From Phoronis australis (taxonomy: Eukaryota; Phoronida; Phoronidae), in the NCBI GenBank assembly GCA_002633005.1, contig NMRA01000364.1:382912-446911 (forward strand): a stretch of 64,000 nt of DNA, in the 5' to 3' direction. The notes under the pieces are model-generated. The model was not told the origin of the DNA, made no database searches, and saw only the letters and a program-made list of their open reading frames with translations. Below, in pieces: positions 12,301 through 24,178 of this stretch (position 1 is its first letter; the number at the start of each line of letters is the position of its first letter). Position numbers and translations under genes: made by a program.

Positions 12301-13140
12301 AACATATCGAGATTCAGAACTAGTATACTATTCCCGTTTTGGGAGTTGTACTGCGATATCTTTATGCCCATGCAGTTGTACAGTTGTCAGCATTCGAAAA
12401 TGAAAAGGCGGAACATCTGGATCTAGAAGTCATCATGCAAGGAGCAAATATCCGGCGCAATATCCAGAAACACTCCCGACGGCGTTTTATTTTAGTTGTG
12501 CCTGTAATATGAAGCAAGTAAAAAAGTGTAAATCGTATGGGAAAGCACTAAAATATATGATCGACGTTAATCGCCTCGTATGCTAAAAAGCGGGACAATC
12601 TAATGCTGTAGCAGGGCGTGGGACAAAGCTTTTAAAAATTGGACGGTACCGCCAGAAGCGTTACAGTTATACACGTGCTGCTGAACAACTATAGAAATGC
12701 AGCATTGACACACGTATAACAATCGCATTGCCACGGCTGCCGTCACAACATCTATTGATAATCTGCCGTCTGAGCTAGACTAAGCAATATAGTATCAGAT
12801 TTAGTGACTACAAACTCCTTATTCCGTGACGCAGCAGGTGGTGATCTGCACGGAGATCCCCTCCGGGTCCGCACCTGGTCACAGTTGGACTAAAAGACCC
12901 ACAAGAACTCAATGTCTTAGTTTATAAACATTACGGAAACCATCAAGACAACTGAATTATTCGTGGAAACCATAGAAACATATATAAAAAAACATTTGGT
13001 CGACACTGAACAGAATGCCAACCTAGACGCTACCTACAGTATGCCTACATTTGTGCTACCTACAGGTTATATTGGATGTAGATTTCATTGATCGTTATAG
13101 TTGACATGACAAGGTTTGTGAAGGCTATGGGTCTAAGACG
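12300..13140. other. Intergenic, nothing recognised
   Basis: I see only short frames, no convincing repeat match within the window and no RNA gene. It lies between a dispersed repeat and the 5' end of a truncated LINE. Confidence 0.4.
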
Positions 13141-13175
13141 GTCTAGTGTGATTAAAACCAGCAGACAATGGAAAG

Positions 13176-13854
13176 ATGCAACTAACCTGGTCTGCTATAA
13201 ACCCACCGACGAGAAGTTGTAGCACCATTGATTATTTTCTTGCCGAGACATCGTTGTTCGAGTACATTCAAGATTTTAAAGTATTGCAATGTTATTTATT
13301 GTTGCATTTTCCTTTTATCTGTACCGTCACTACCCCTGCAAAATTATGTCAGAAAGTTACTGGTGAACCTTATATAGTATTGCAAAAACGAGTAAGATAT
13401 AGATGGCCTAATGAGAAAGGTGTATTTTTAGAAAAATTACAAAGCCAGGAAGGAAACGACAAGTGTCGAGAAATTATGAGCTGTGTTGATATTCACATAA
13501 ATGAGAGTGTTAAAGGAATAGTAGATTTGCTCCAGTCATGTGGAGCGGGCATGTACGTGAGGCAAGACAGGTGTGTAAGTAAACCCCGTAGACCTGCATG
13601 GTTTGACAGTGAATGTAAAGAGATGCAACTACAAAAGAAGCATCTACTGCGAAAATTTAGAGTGTCTCGGAGTGACTTAGACCTGAGAAATTATCTTTCT
13701 AGTAGAAATGAGAACAAAAAGTTATGCAAGAAGACGAAAACGCTATACTATACCGATAAACAAAGTGAGCTTTGTGAGTCAGTGGGCAATCCTAATAGAT
13801 TTTGGAATATTATAAAACAAAGCTTGTCAGAGCGAGTACACACTACAAAGACTG

Positions 13855-13896
<42 letters not shown>

Positions 13897-14762
13897 TTAC
13901 TGAATTGGAGTGGTTTAGATATTTCAGTAACCTGTATGATATTAACAGAACAGAAGGTCGCCGTGAAACTTTTGATGACCTAGTTAGACAAACTCTTGAT
14001 GAGCATGACGCACAGTGTGAGCGTTGTAAGCACCCACAGAGTGAGCGTGATGTAACCACTGCCCTTGACATGGATGAACTAAATGCCGGTATTAGCGCAG
14101 ATGAAATAGTAAAGGCCATTAAGAAACAAAAGAATAATAAATCTCCCGGAGAAGATGGCATACCGGCTGAATTCTATAAGTGCTTCCCTGAGGCCCTAGT
14201 AGAACTTCTCCACAAACTTTTTAATAGAATTTTCAATACCGGGCATTATCCATCCCGATGGTCAAAAAATATTATTGTGCCGTGTTACAAAAAGGGAGAC
14301 AAATTTAATCAAAATAATTACAGAGGGATCTCCGTTATAGATAGTATTTATAAAATTTTTACAACTATTCTTTATTCTCGTATAATTGAATGGTCGAATA
14401 ACACGAAATGTATCCCGGAGGAACGAGCAGGCTTTAGGACTGGGTACTCTACAATCGATAACATTTTTAACCTACAGTGTATCATCCAGAAGCATGTCAC
14501 TAAATGGAAGGGAAAAGTACATAGTGCATTCGTTGATTTTAGTAAGGCATTTGATAGTGTAGATATTTCCCGTTTATTTTATGCCCTTTTAACCAAAGGT
14601 TTGCATGGAAGAATATTTAACATTTTACGCAGTATGTACGACTCTATACAATCGTGTGTTATGGTACAGTCTCAGACCACACCATATTTCAACTGTACAG
14701 TTGGTGTCCGGCAAGGATGTGTTTTAATTCCCTGGCTGTCTCGGTGTTTGTTAGCACACTAG
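13176..14762 (+). pseudogene. LINE ORF2 remnant: endonuclease tail and reverse transcriptase fingers/palm
   Basis: This is the longest intact frame of the element, 528 codons. It runs from the endonuclease C-terminus through the thumb-proximal RT motifs and stops shortly after GVRQGCVL, where a frameshift removes the FADD box from this frame. It also carries a run of about 13 Asn encoded by an AAT microsatellite (13855-13895), which grew after insertion or is carried by the family. It is a mobile-element relic, not a host gene. Confidence 0.8.
13855..13895 (+). repeat. (AAT)n microsatellite
   Basis: About 13 AAT units lie inside the LINE reading frame and encode poly-Asn. Confidence 0.9.
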
Positions 14763-14837
14763 TGTCTGATATTAGAGAAAATGTAGGCAGAGTAATACGT
14801 GTCTCTCCGGGTTGTGATATAGTCTCTCTGTTTTTTT

Positions 14838-15356
14838 TTGCTGATGACTTTAGTGCTGGGGTCGAATACTGTTGCTGGGCTACAGATGAAGCTCAATATC
14901 CTCGAAAAGTTTTTTCGAAACTGGAACTTGCAAGTTAATTTGGAGAAAACAAATGTTGTGGTATTTAAGCGAGGGGGCATACTTTCAAATAATGAAACGT
15001 GGGTTTTTGACGATAAGAAAGTAGATACCAAATCGTACTACAAGTACCTAGGAGTCACATTCTCCTGCAGACTTAAATGGACAGAGTGTTGTAGAGTACT
15101 TGCAAGCCAAGCTCGAAAAGCAATGAACGTTATTAAAGCCACTCTGTCAAAACTTAACTGTATTTCCCATGGAATGCATTTTAAACTCTTTGACTCTATG
15201 ATAATGCCCATATTAAAATATGGTGCAGAAATATGGGGAACATCAATGTGTGAATCTATTGAAAAAGTTCATAATGATTTCTGTAAATATGTTCTGAGAT
15301 TGAGTATTAAAACGCCTAATGCTATGGTTCGTGGTGAATGTGGACAATTTTGTTAA
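14838..15356 (+). pseudogene. LINE reverse transcriptase C-terminal remnant
   Basis: This 172-codon frame picks up just after the FADD box. It contains LQMKLNILEKFFRNWNLQVN, the KTNVVVF motif, YKYLGVTFS and the MIMPILKYGAEIWG segment, all typical of LINE RT thumb regions. It ends at a stop before the zinc-knuckle block in the next frame (15459-15872). Confidence 0.75.
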
Positions 15357-16116
15357 TTACAAAATATATGTGTAAACCAATTGTCTATTGGACAAAATTA
15401 CTGGATATGGAAGAACATAGGTACCCACTGAAGTGTTATAGTATGCTTAGGGAACAAGGTGAAAAATGGTAAATATAACTGGGCTCACCGTTTCAAAGAA
15501 TTTTTGTACAGGTACGGTTATGGAGATGTGTGGTTATTTGGCCCATGTAATAGTGCTGAATTTATTATGGTATTCAAACAGAGATTACTGGATTGTGGCG
15601 TGCAGGAATGGCAACTGGAAAGAGGTAGCTCAAATAAATATGAATTTTACAGTCTTATTAAACGTGATCTTGTTAGCGAGCAATATGTGAATTGTTTAAG
15701 CGCTTATTCGAGAGGAATACTTGCGCAATTTCGGTGTTCAGGTCACTCACTTAATATAGAGAAAGGGAGACATATGGGTATTCATAGAGGTGAGAGAATA
15801 TGCGGCATATGCTGTCTGGGTGAAATTGAAGATGAGCCTCATTTTTACTCAAGTCGTTCATCTCGAATCTAGGTGTCATCAAATGCGAACATGGATTATA
15901 ATTTCATGAACTTGCATAAACCATCGAGCGCACGATGATAGACACTTAACTTGTTCATTCCAAAGTGGAATGGAAAATGCCAAAAATAATCTCAAGCTCG
16001 ATTTGGAGTAGAAAAATTGGATCTCGGCGCCATAACATTTCATTAAGACCACTTACCATTATAGGAATGTTTAGCTTGACGTCATTATGACGCTTTGGAC
16101 CCAGTGTGACAGCATG

Positions 16117-16122
16117 TTTATT
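16117..16122 (-). terminator. Putative poly(A) signal of receptor gene B
   Basis: An AATAAA lies on the minus strand about 364 bp downstream of the gene B stop codon. Confidence 0.4.
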
Positions 16123-16485
16123 CTTATTTCCGGGTCCACTACGTCATCTACTGTCATGAAACGTCATCACTAAACATCCGCATACAACTGGTCCCAATAT
16201 GTTCCATACTCATATTAGCAACTAATTCTGGGCTTTGGGAGAACTGATAACTCGTTGTTGCTCGAGACCATAATCGACGAACAAAATGACTCTCCGCGAC
16301 AGGTCAACTTGCCCAGTCATCCTGACAAAAGCGATCAGTACCTTCCCCTCAAGTTTAGACTCCAGTTCTAGGCTGTGTGAAGAGCATAATCAAAACCAGA
16401 GATAAGGGGCAGGAATTGAAAGTATTTTTTGGGAAACTGGGTTTATGTTGCACCTTTAAGGTAACTAGCCTACCTTTTTCCTAAA

Positions 16486-19400
16486 TTATTTCTTTTCAGA
16501 AAGGGGTAGAAATAGGTTCTGATCAATGTAGTACGATGATTGATTTTCTGTGTTCCCTGATTCCGGCAACAAAGTGCTTTGATCTTCCTGTGCGTTATGG
16601 TCAAAGTTATCGGTTGATTCAGGAGAATTTGATGTTGTTGGCGAATCCAACAGGTTGGTATGCTCCTCTGGCGTCACTCGACTACCGTGGTAGTCAGACC
16701 GTGTGCCGTTCTGGGCTTCCAATCCAGAGAAAGGTTTGTCCGGCTCTTCCACAGTCCCATCAGCGGCAACAGGGTCACACAGTTGTTCGTTGTCAGTTAG
16801 CTCAGGAAGCTTTACTTCGTTAACAACCAAATTCTTGTCGTCTGAAACGAAGGACTCGGTGTTTTAGTTTTCTCAGTGGATTCAGTAACGTAATTTACAA
16901 ACTGGGCGTTAGGTTATAATGAAGATGCTTATCTTTGTTAATACGAATGACAATCAATTTGTGTCATTTATGTAACTATATATTGGAATTTGACACCATG
17001 CAGCTCTTTGAACAGCAAGCAGTCGCCACGTGCACTATCAAGCCGTGTCTAATGGTCACCGAAATACTATTGCGCGTGACGCAGTATCGAAGTTGTTCGA
17101 CCCTGTTGAAAATTTACTCACCGTCTGCACGGACAGCATGATTGTTGATATCGTTACCAGGGAGGACAGGATTTTGTAATCGAGTGGCTTGCGGAGTTAA
17201 AGACGACGGCTCCATATGACTTTTCAGACTTGTCAAGGAATCTTCGCTTCGTCTTCTCTTTCTATTTCGTTCACCTAGAAGACAATAAAAGTTGGGTTCT
17301 AGTTCCTTGAAACGGACAATCAGAACTTTCTACTGAACTAAACAACTTACAACAAACTGCATAAAATTATCTTACATAGGTACCATGCCCACGCTTAGTT
17401 CTTTCTTTTTGCACTCCAAATAGTTTTATAATTTAATTTCATTTTCATTCTTTCTTTTTTCATCTGAGTATATTATAAGATTAAACAGCGAAAATGCATC
17501 ATCATCATCGTCGTCGTCGTCGTCGTCGTCCTCATCATCATCCTCAGTTGTTTCCATTAGTGAGAGCCCAATTCCTTGAAAATGACTTGATGCTGACACG
17601 ATTATTAGGCCGGAAAACGTGCGTATTTAAGGTTTGGCATTGCTTCACGAATAAAAAATAATTACAGAAAAAGAACCGATGGAGTGTTCAAAACAACTTA
17701 CCCTTCTCTTTTCTGTCTTTACAACAAAGTACGCAGTTGATGATTAGGCTAATAAGGAATAAACTACCGAAGGACGCCGCAACAGCCCACGGATAGTTTT
17801 GTGCTTGTGGCGCACCAGGTGGCGGACGAATAGTTGTCGGCCACATGCCTGTGTAACAAGACAATGTGGTTTGTATCAAATCAAACGTTAACATAAGCAA
17901 CATTCGAGACATCACATGATCTTGCGCTGTCACAAATCAAAGTGCCAATTCTTTTTAGCACCTGGCCAGTGAAGTTCGACAAACCTTCCTTTCTTTCTGC
18001 ATGACGTCGATTTCTATAAACTATAAATTCCCTTCTTAAACACTTCAGTCAAAACCTGAGTTCAATGCAGCGCATAATGTCAAGTTAACTCGTTTAAGTC
18101 ATTAACTTCAGGGTGTTCCATCGAACATTAAAGTGGAACACACAGGGTAAACGAAATAGAGGCAGACCACGAATGACCTGGAGACGTTGCATCACCGATG
18201 ACATGGAGAGGTTAGGATACTCATGGAGACAGCTAGAAGGAATCGCCCAGAACAGAACAAAATGTAAATCTCTGATTCGTGACTTTTTCCCTGGTAGGGG
18301 TGACGGGCATTGATTGATTGTTCCATCGAAACAGGAAACCCGGAGTGCGTTCAGTAACGCTAGGACCTACGCTAGGACCTAGCTAAAATCTAGCCAAAGT
18401 CACGTGATCTCATTTAAAATACACGACAATGCCTCACGTAAATTCACGAAATCTTGCTTTTTAGCGAGGTCCTGGCGTTACTGAACGGGAGGCCGGTGTG
18501 AAACAGATATCCCGGACTCGAAAACAAATTCCCGCACCTTCAAAACAGCTAACCAGTTCAAAAACAGGAACCTGACCCCGGCCTTTAAAACAGGAACCCC
18601 GCCGGATCGGACAGGAAACTAGAATAATTTTTCAAATTTTCTGAGACCACGTAACTTATATTACATTGATTTTGTTATTAGATTTTTATCGGTAAAACTC
18701 GTGCAACGTGTCTGTGGGCGAATTTCAACATAATCTGTGCTCTCAACACGTTATCTCGGTAAACATTTAGTTAAGTTCAGATTACCGGTACTCAATAGTT
18801 TCTCCCTAAGTATTTTCAAAACTGAAAACCAAATATTTAGACGTTCGAGTGCTATTGTTAATTAACTTGTTGTGACATGTACGTAACCTCGTTGAAGAAA
18901 ACAGTTGATTGAAGAATTGGTGACCCAATTTTATGGGCCTAAAAGCCGACGCAAAAGATCGCATCGCAACTTTAGCAGCAGAATAACATAGAATGCCCAT
19001 TCGTCACTACTTGCCTGAAATTAAAGGGTACTCTTTTACCGGAGTCTGCTTTCGACTCTGGGATATCTGTTTTACATCGGGGTTCCTATTTCGATGGAAC
19101 ACCATGAATTTAACATTGTAAAATCTGTCTGAAAGATAACCAATGACTTATTTCCTGTGATGAAAAACTTTGAAAAAAGCTGCAGATTTCATTACATTTC
19201 TTCGCCGAGCCCTATGGACACCCGCATTTTAAGATTCTCAAATAAAAATCTGCAAACGTGTCACTAAATAGTCCGATAAGTTACATTCCTTGAAACATTT
19301 TCATTAGGTTTTAAAACAGCATCAGCTGCTTGGGATAAATTTAAACGGGATTGGTTTTGCGTCAAACTTCTTTTATCACTTGTTTAACTGAAAATAAACA

Positions 19401-19623
19401 TAACGCGTATCTAGCCAAAATCGAATTAATAAAAATTTATGTAATCCTACTTACTCTGACACGTGTCGTGCTTCACACACTTGTCTAGTCTGCTTTTAAT
19501 GGTCGTTTGGCAAATTTCGCTGCACGGCCTACAAACTTGTAAACCGATGTCGTAGTAAGTCCGCGACGGACAATTCTTGCCTTCCATTGAGTTCACTTCC
19601 GAATTGAATTTTCTAATTTTCAT
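16486..19623 (-). CDS. TNF receptor-like membrane protein B (BCMA/TACI-type CRD), no signal peptide visible, 4 exons
   Basis: Exons are 19623-19455, 17848-17702, 17274-17122 and 16841-16486. All introns are phase 1 and GT-AG. The sum is 825 nt, giving 274 aa. Residues 18-55 form the six-cysteine module with spacing C-x12-C-x2-C-x3-C-x10-C-x5-C and the YYD...CRPCSEIC core. A Pro-rich stalk (58-75) leads to a transmembrane helix at 77-99 ending VLCCKDRKEK. The tail begins with a strongly basic patch (ERNRKRRRS) and carries VTPEEHTNLLD at 212-222. I chose the ATG at 19623 because an in-frame TAG lies upstream in the same exon and a TATA box sits about 80-95 bp upstream. The 17 residues before the first Cys are polar, so no signal peptide is seen, unlike A and C. 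A missed upstream exon is the main alternative. Confidence 0.82.
17497..17542. repeat. Trinucleotide repeat (ATC/GTC)n in intron 2 of gene B
   Basis: Consecutive ATC, then GTC, then CTCATC units run for about 46 bp. It is not coding in the gene B model. Confidence 0.85.
18113..18316 (+). mobile_element. 3' end fragment of an RTE-like LINE ORF
   Basis: A 66-codon frame contains LKWNTQGKRNRGRPRMTWRR followed by the ITDDMERLGYSWRQLEGIAQ region. This GKR-GRP-TWRR block is the characteristic C-terminus of endonuclease-reverse-transcriptase LINE proteins found across metazoans. It lies antisense within intron 1 of receptor gene B. No catalytic part is present. Confidence 0.75.
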
Positions 19624-19703
19624 CGTATATTGATGCACACTGAGATTCAGTTCCCACTAGGATACTATAACGTGAACTAAAGTGTGAATTATCCGTCCTC
19701 TGC

Positions 19704-19717
19704 ATTTTATATAAAAT
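19704..19717 (-). promoter_or_regulatory. TATA box of receptor gene B
   Basis: ATTTTATATAAAAT is a strong TATA-type sequence about 80-95 bp upstream of the ATG at 19623. It is consistent with a transcription start near 19680 and a short leader. Confidence 0.55.
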
Positions 19718-19764
19718 GATGACGACTGTGGTTTTTTGGAAATACCAACTAGTTGGCTAACGCG

Positions 19765-19774
19765 GGGGATTTCC
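19765..19774 (+). promoter_or_regulatory. kappaB site upstream of receptor gene B
   Basis: GGGGATTTCC fits GGGRNWYYCC exactly. It sits about 142 bp upstream of the start codon and 48 bp upstream of the TATA box. Confidence 0.5.
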
Positions 19775-19799
19775 AATAAAAAACCCCAGAGTGTGCTTA

Positions 19800-21590
19800 T
19801 TGACGCAAGTCGACTAAAGCGACGTCTTTCGTGAAAACGATGCTCGGATCGAGAGAAGTATTTCGTGTTCAGTTTGAAAGTAAATAACGGTTATTTTTTA
19901 AGCTGCCTTACAAATTTTATGACAATTCAAAAGACTTTTAATTCTTATTTAGTATATTCAAGTTTGTGAGACACCATTTTCATAGTCAAACACTTTCTAC
20001 GCTGCCCCCATTTGGTCTAGTCAATGTGTCCGATTTGTCGAAAGATTATATGTAGAAATATTTTGGCCCTATTGACCAGAACACCGGAATGGTTTCCGAA
20101 ACCATCTCTTTTTACAAACATTCTGCCAATACTTTGTGTACTACGATTATTTGCTACAAATTCCACGGTCATGTTTATATCCAGCTTCATTCACAGTTGA
20201 CCTGAATACGTACGTGGTAATTTCCCACGGTTATTTTTAAACAACTACATGAATGACAAAGGAGGAATTCATTCATGTTCACAACAGTTGGAGCTGAGTG
20301 GCACAAATAAAAGGAGAAAAGCCTCTACAGATACTTTCATGGAATTGCCTGGTATTTAAATCTATTTTGATGTCATTAGCGCACATTAGTACAAATACAG
20401 ATAATTAAAGGACAAATCATAAGCATTCACATTAAAAAAGTTATAAAAACTGTACAAAACAAACATACATACAAATACAGGTAAAGTCTACTAAATGCTG
20501 TGTTAGTGAAATTTGAGTTGAATATTACAAATGATTGCGGATACATTGTCAATAAGAAAAAGGTTTAGACATAAATTAGGTCGCTGATAACCGTAAAATA
20601 CACTATATGAAACTTGTTGATATTTGTAGAAAATGGTAGAGATTAGTTGAATTAAGGGTGTCGAAGGCATTATTAGGATCTATTCTAGCAACATGACATT
20701 TCAGAAACAACGACTTCTACTCATACATTGAGTCTTAAATAGTATGTAGAATTGTTTGTGGTCTTGGGAATAGGCCTCAACGCAGTTAATTAACTACTAT
20801 TTCTTTGTTGCTGTTTAAGTAGCTAGCGCGAAGTTATGAAAATTAGACACTAGATATCTGTTAGCACGAAGCTTAAATGAAAATCACGAGTACTAATGCT
20901 CGATTGTGTAGGTTCCGTTTTGGTTCTCATGGGACAAGACTGTGAAACTGAATAATTAATCCTTTCGATGTGTAAAAGGCGGATGTTCACAGTTTAAACT
21001 GTGCCTTTCATTACGCAGTGTCTGTATATGGAAATTTGCACTTTCGCGGAAATACCAATGAGAACATGAATGAAAATTTCTAACTAATAAATGAATCCAT
21101 TTCAGTCCGGTTGAAATCACGCCACTCAAGAATCACGTAAAAGAGTGCTATTTCATGTGGATTGGTTTTTTTTTCACACGATAGTCATACTCGCATTGAT
21201 ACGTTGGACGGATTAGAGATCTATCAATAATCTCACGTGGGCGGGAGTGCCTATTGATCAGTGCCACAATCAATGATAAGAGGTACTAAGTAGAGCGTGC
21301 TCCTTTGAATAATGTGTTTTTATTTTTCTCCAGAATGAAATATAATTTGAGGTGTTCAGGATGTCACACTCCAGTCGGTTTCATAGTAAGGGACCAGAAA
21401 ATGAAAGGGTCCTCTGATCTGACTTTGTTTTTTACTTGTGCTGCAAAGAATTCATTATCGTAAGGTGACTTTGTACGATACGTAGGCGGGTAATCTGGAG
21501 CATTAACGTGGACACACTTACGTAATAGCAGATATTTGTTTTAATTTTTAATACGCAATTTGATAGGTAACCAGAGGATTTGTATAAAGG
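19800..21590. other. Intergenic between receptor genes B and C, nothing recognised
   Basis: The stretch is AT-rich with only short frames, no protein match and no repeat that recurs elsewhere in the window. Confidence 0.45.
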
Positions 21591-21689
21591 TACTTTGTCA
21601 CATGGTCATATCTTCGAAGACATAAATTTGACCTAGCGGCCCTATTCTGAAGTTTCTGTATTTAGATAATATAGAGTCAGTATTTGTGA

Positions 21690-22045
21690 AAAGTAAGCTA
21701 AATGGTAGACTTTGAAGTGTATCCAGTTTACGTTTACATAGGACTCTTGAAAAATGTTCATTTGGAACATCGTATCTCGGAAATGGCTGAACAAATTCAG
21801 AAGAAATTTTCAAATACCATATGCTATGCACAGTTTTCCAAAGTGATGTTAGACATTGTTTCTAAAATACAACTCATTTGTACGAGGGACTATCAACAAT
21901 AAAGGAAAAAATAAAAAGTTGCATAATAAAGAAAACGAAACGGTAATTTAGAAAACTGTACCAAAGTTTTGAGATTTCATCTTAAACATTTATATCGAAT
22001 GAAATTTAATCATATAATTAATACCGTTGTTTGTTACCAATGTAA
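21690..22045 (+). repeat. Dispersed repeat family D, copy 2
   Basis: This is an ordered match to the copy at 33.4-33.7 kb. Shared blocks are TACGAGGGACTAT / TATGAGGGACTAT, AAAGTTGCAT, TTTTGAGATTT, GAACATTTATATC-type and GAAATTTAATCAT / GAAATTTGGTCAT. It is not coding, has no obvious terminal repeats and is probably a short interspersed element. Confidence 0.6.
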
Positions 22046-22062
22046 ATTTTTTCTATAGTAAA

Positions 22063-22131
22063 CATGGGCGGCGCACCATAAGGGGCGGGGGGGCTATAGC
22101 CCCACTTTTTTTCAGTGCTGCGCAGCCCATG
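22063..22131. mobile_element. Minimal hairpin transposon remnant
   Basis: CATGGGCGGCGCACC at the left end and the complement of CTGCGCAGCCCATG at the right end form an inverted pair around a G/C-rich centre. It is flanked by the direct repeat GTAAA (22058-22062 and 22132-22136). A further CATGGGCGGCGCG end occurs at about 22448. It is probably an internally deleted hAT-like element. Confidence 0.5.
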
Positions 22132-23624
22132 GTAAATGTAGCCGCGTCCGGCTAAAGAGATAAATAAAAGAATACAGAGTTGCCGTTTGCATTACACACT
22201 CTATTCGGTGGAGCAATTCGAACAAACTTGCACCAGCAATGCAGTTACAAGAGACGTCACAAGCGATCAAAGTGATACCGCACAAGCGGTTATCTGTAAC
22301 AAAGACAGTCCAAGTCACAGACAATACTGTAGTGTGATTTCTACGATCTAAGCAAGCAACCGTAAACAACTAACAAACACCATTGATGAGAGCGCTAGAA
22401 TACAGGCCAACAAATACTAACTACACCAAGGAACACTATCTATTCTCATGGGCGGCGCGTTAGACAACAACACTCTCTAAACTCAGCTTGTTAGACAAAC
22501 ATGCGAGATTCAACTGAAACACTCGACCATTAAAGACTTTCAACAGCGTGTTCCACAGTCTGTGCTCATCAGAGAAAATACACGATTCGCTCTGCAAACT
22601 GCTAAACTCAAGAAACACCAGTCACCAAAACTTTGTAACAATACAAAGACTATTGTGTAACAATTAATAGCTGGCCGGTCAAGCTACTATTCATCTATGC
22701 AAATGTCACATGTAACAACAGGAATCTGGCTTACTGAAAGAAACCAAGTCACAGCGACGAAAGACTGCCACCTATATAGAAATAAACAACGTGATAATAA
22801 ATGAAACAAAATAACACAACAAGCAATGACAACAGTGATGCACGGCATCAACAGTGCTAGTTTTACCAAGAAGACCGGGTCAAATTCAAATTCTACATGC
22901 TTTCTACTTTCAAAAAAATACTTTTACTGAAATAAAATTGATAGGTTTGTTGATCATTGGCTAACTCCATATACTAGTTGATAAGGTCATACGTAACCTT
23001 AATAGTCAAGTTTATAGAATGCAAAGTACAGTACTGAGGAGAAAAACGCGTCATATTCAAATGTGCAAGGAGACTGCCTGTGAACTGATAAATACACGCT
23101 TACAAAAAGTATTTTGCTGTTAACGCTTTAAGTCGCGGAGTTAGTCGAACCGTGACTCTCCGTGAGTCATAATTTTGCCCAATATCAGAGGTAGGCTTTG
23201 TTGTCAGCCTCCTTACTCTAACTACCAGCGCTCTACTGTAAACAAGATATTGTGTCGATTCGTTGGGTTTTTCTTTAGTCATGGGCCTATCCCAGAGAGA
23301 CGGACGACACTCACCCAGTGGAGACAAAGAATCATAAGTCAAATTTCTTCGCAGCACAGTTTAATTGTAGATTTCGTAATGAAATTCTATTTCACCTCGG
23401 TTTCCCCGCGTATTGCCGCCAACGAGTTGCAACTTACTGGTTAAAGGAGAAATAGCAAGTGCCGTTTCCAACCTCATGTGTGCAAAACAGATTCCTATAC
23501 ATATTCGTTATTTCCGCGTATTGAATACTAGACTGGAATCAACTGCCCCGGCGAGGACAGCACAGGAATTCGTGACAGCTCAATCTATCGACTCGGAGGC
23601 CTTTCGATCACTGAAGCCTCAAAC

Positions 23625-23785
23625 CAGGGGCGGATCCACTGTATTTTTGAGTTAGGGGAGGGTAGGGGCAGGGTAGAGTATAGCAAGGATTTAGCCCGTC
23701 AGATTCGCACCCCCGAACTGCCGAATGGAATCTGGGAAAATTAGGGGGGTCATGGCCCCCTTGGACACCCTCTAAATCCGCCACT
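23625..23785. mobile_element. Short TIR element with CAGGGGCGGAT ends
   Basis: The left end CAGGGGCGGATCC and the complement of the right end (AAATCCGCCACTG) form imperfect terminal inverted repeats. The interior contains GGGGGTCATGGCCCCC. This end type is common among short non-autonomous hAT elements of many animals. No clear target duplication is preserved. Confidence 0.55.
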
Positions 23786-23801
23786 GCAAATCGCTGCTGT
23801 T

Positions 23802-23807
23802 TTTATT
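23802..23807 (-). terminator. Putative poly(A) signal of receptor gene C
   Basis: An AATAAA lies on the minus strand about 375 bp downstream of the gene C stop. The spacing is close to that found for gene B. Confidence 0.4.
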
Positions 23808-24178
23808 ACTATTTTCTCTCCCGGCCCGTTGCCTAGAAGCCAGCATTTGTTACTGGAACGTAATGGATGGATTCAAATTCAGATCACAGGTTTTGCCTGA
23901 ATGACAGAAACTGAAGAAAGACTACGACTAACTTTGTGAGAGAGACATGTCGCTCACAAACACGAGCTCGAACAAGAGTGAGTGTATAGCGACGACTTTC
24001 TCAGTAGCGGTCTTTGTCAAAATATAGGGCTAGTTGTTGACTTACTATACTAAGATAAAATCTCCGAGCACACTTTTAAAAATGTGCTGCTATAGTAAGT
24101 CGCATTAAATCTCTGCCTTGTGACACCCAACATCGAGGTTATGACAGATACACACGAAAAGATAATAACATGATTGCC

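Larger units (their letters stand above)
13160..15872 (+). mobile_element. 5'-truncated, frameshifted non-LTR retrotransposon (LINE)
   Basis: The 5' end begins in the last part of an APE-type endonuclease (TWS...SCSTIDYFLAE at about 13185-13250). The reverse transcriptase follows: KSPGEDGIPAEF, the palm motif AFVDFSKAFDSVD, and VGVRQGCVL near 14700. After a frameshift comes FFFADD (the YADD-type catalytic box) near 14830, then another shift into LEKTNVVVFKRGG and YYKYLGVTFS. A third block ends in a zinc-knuckle-like CGICCLGEIEDEPHF (about 15800-15850). At least three frame breaks separate the blocks, so it cannot make one protein. Confidence 0.85.

Noticed and set aside
13748-14161. 137-codon minus-strand frame with poly-Leu
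   Set aside because: It is antisense to the LINE reverse transcriptase, and the Leu run is the reverse reading of the AAT repeat.
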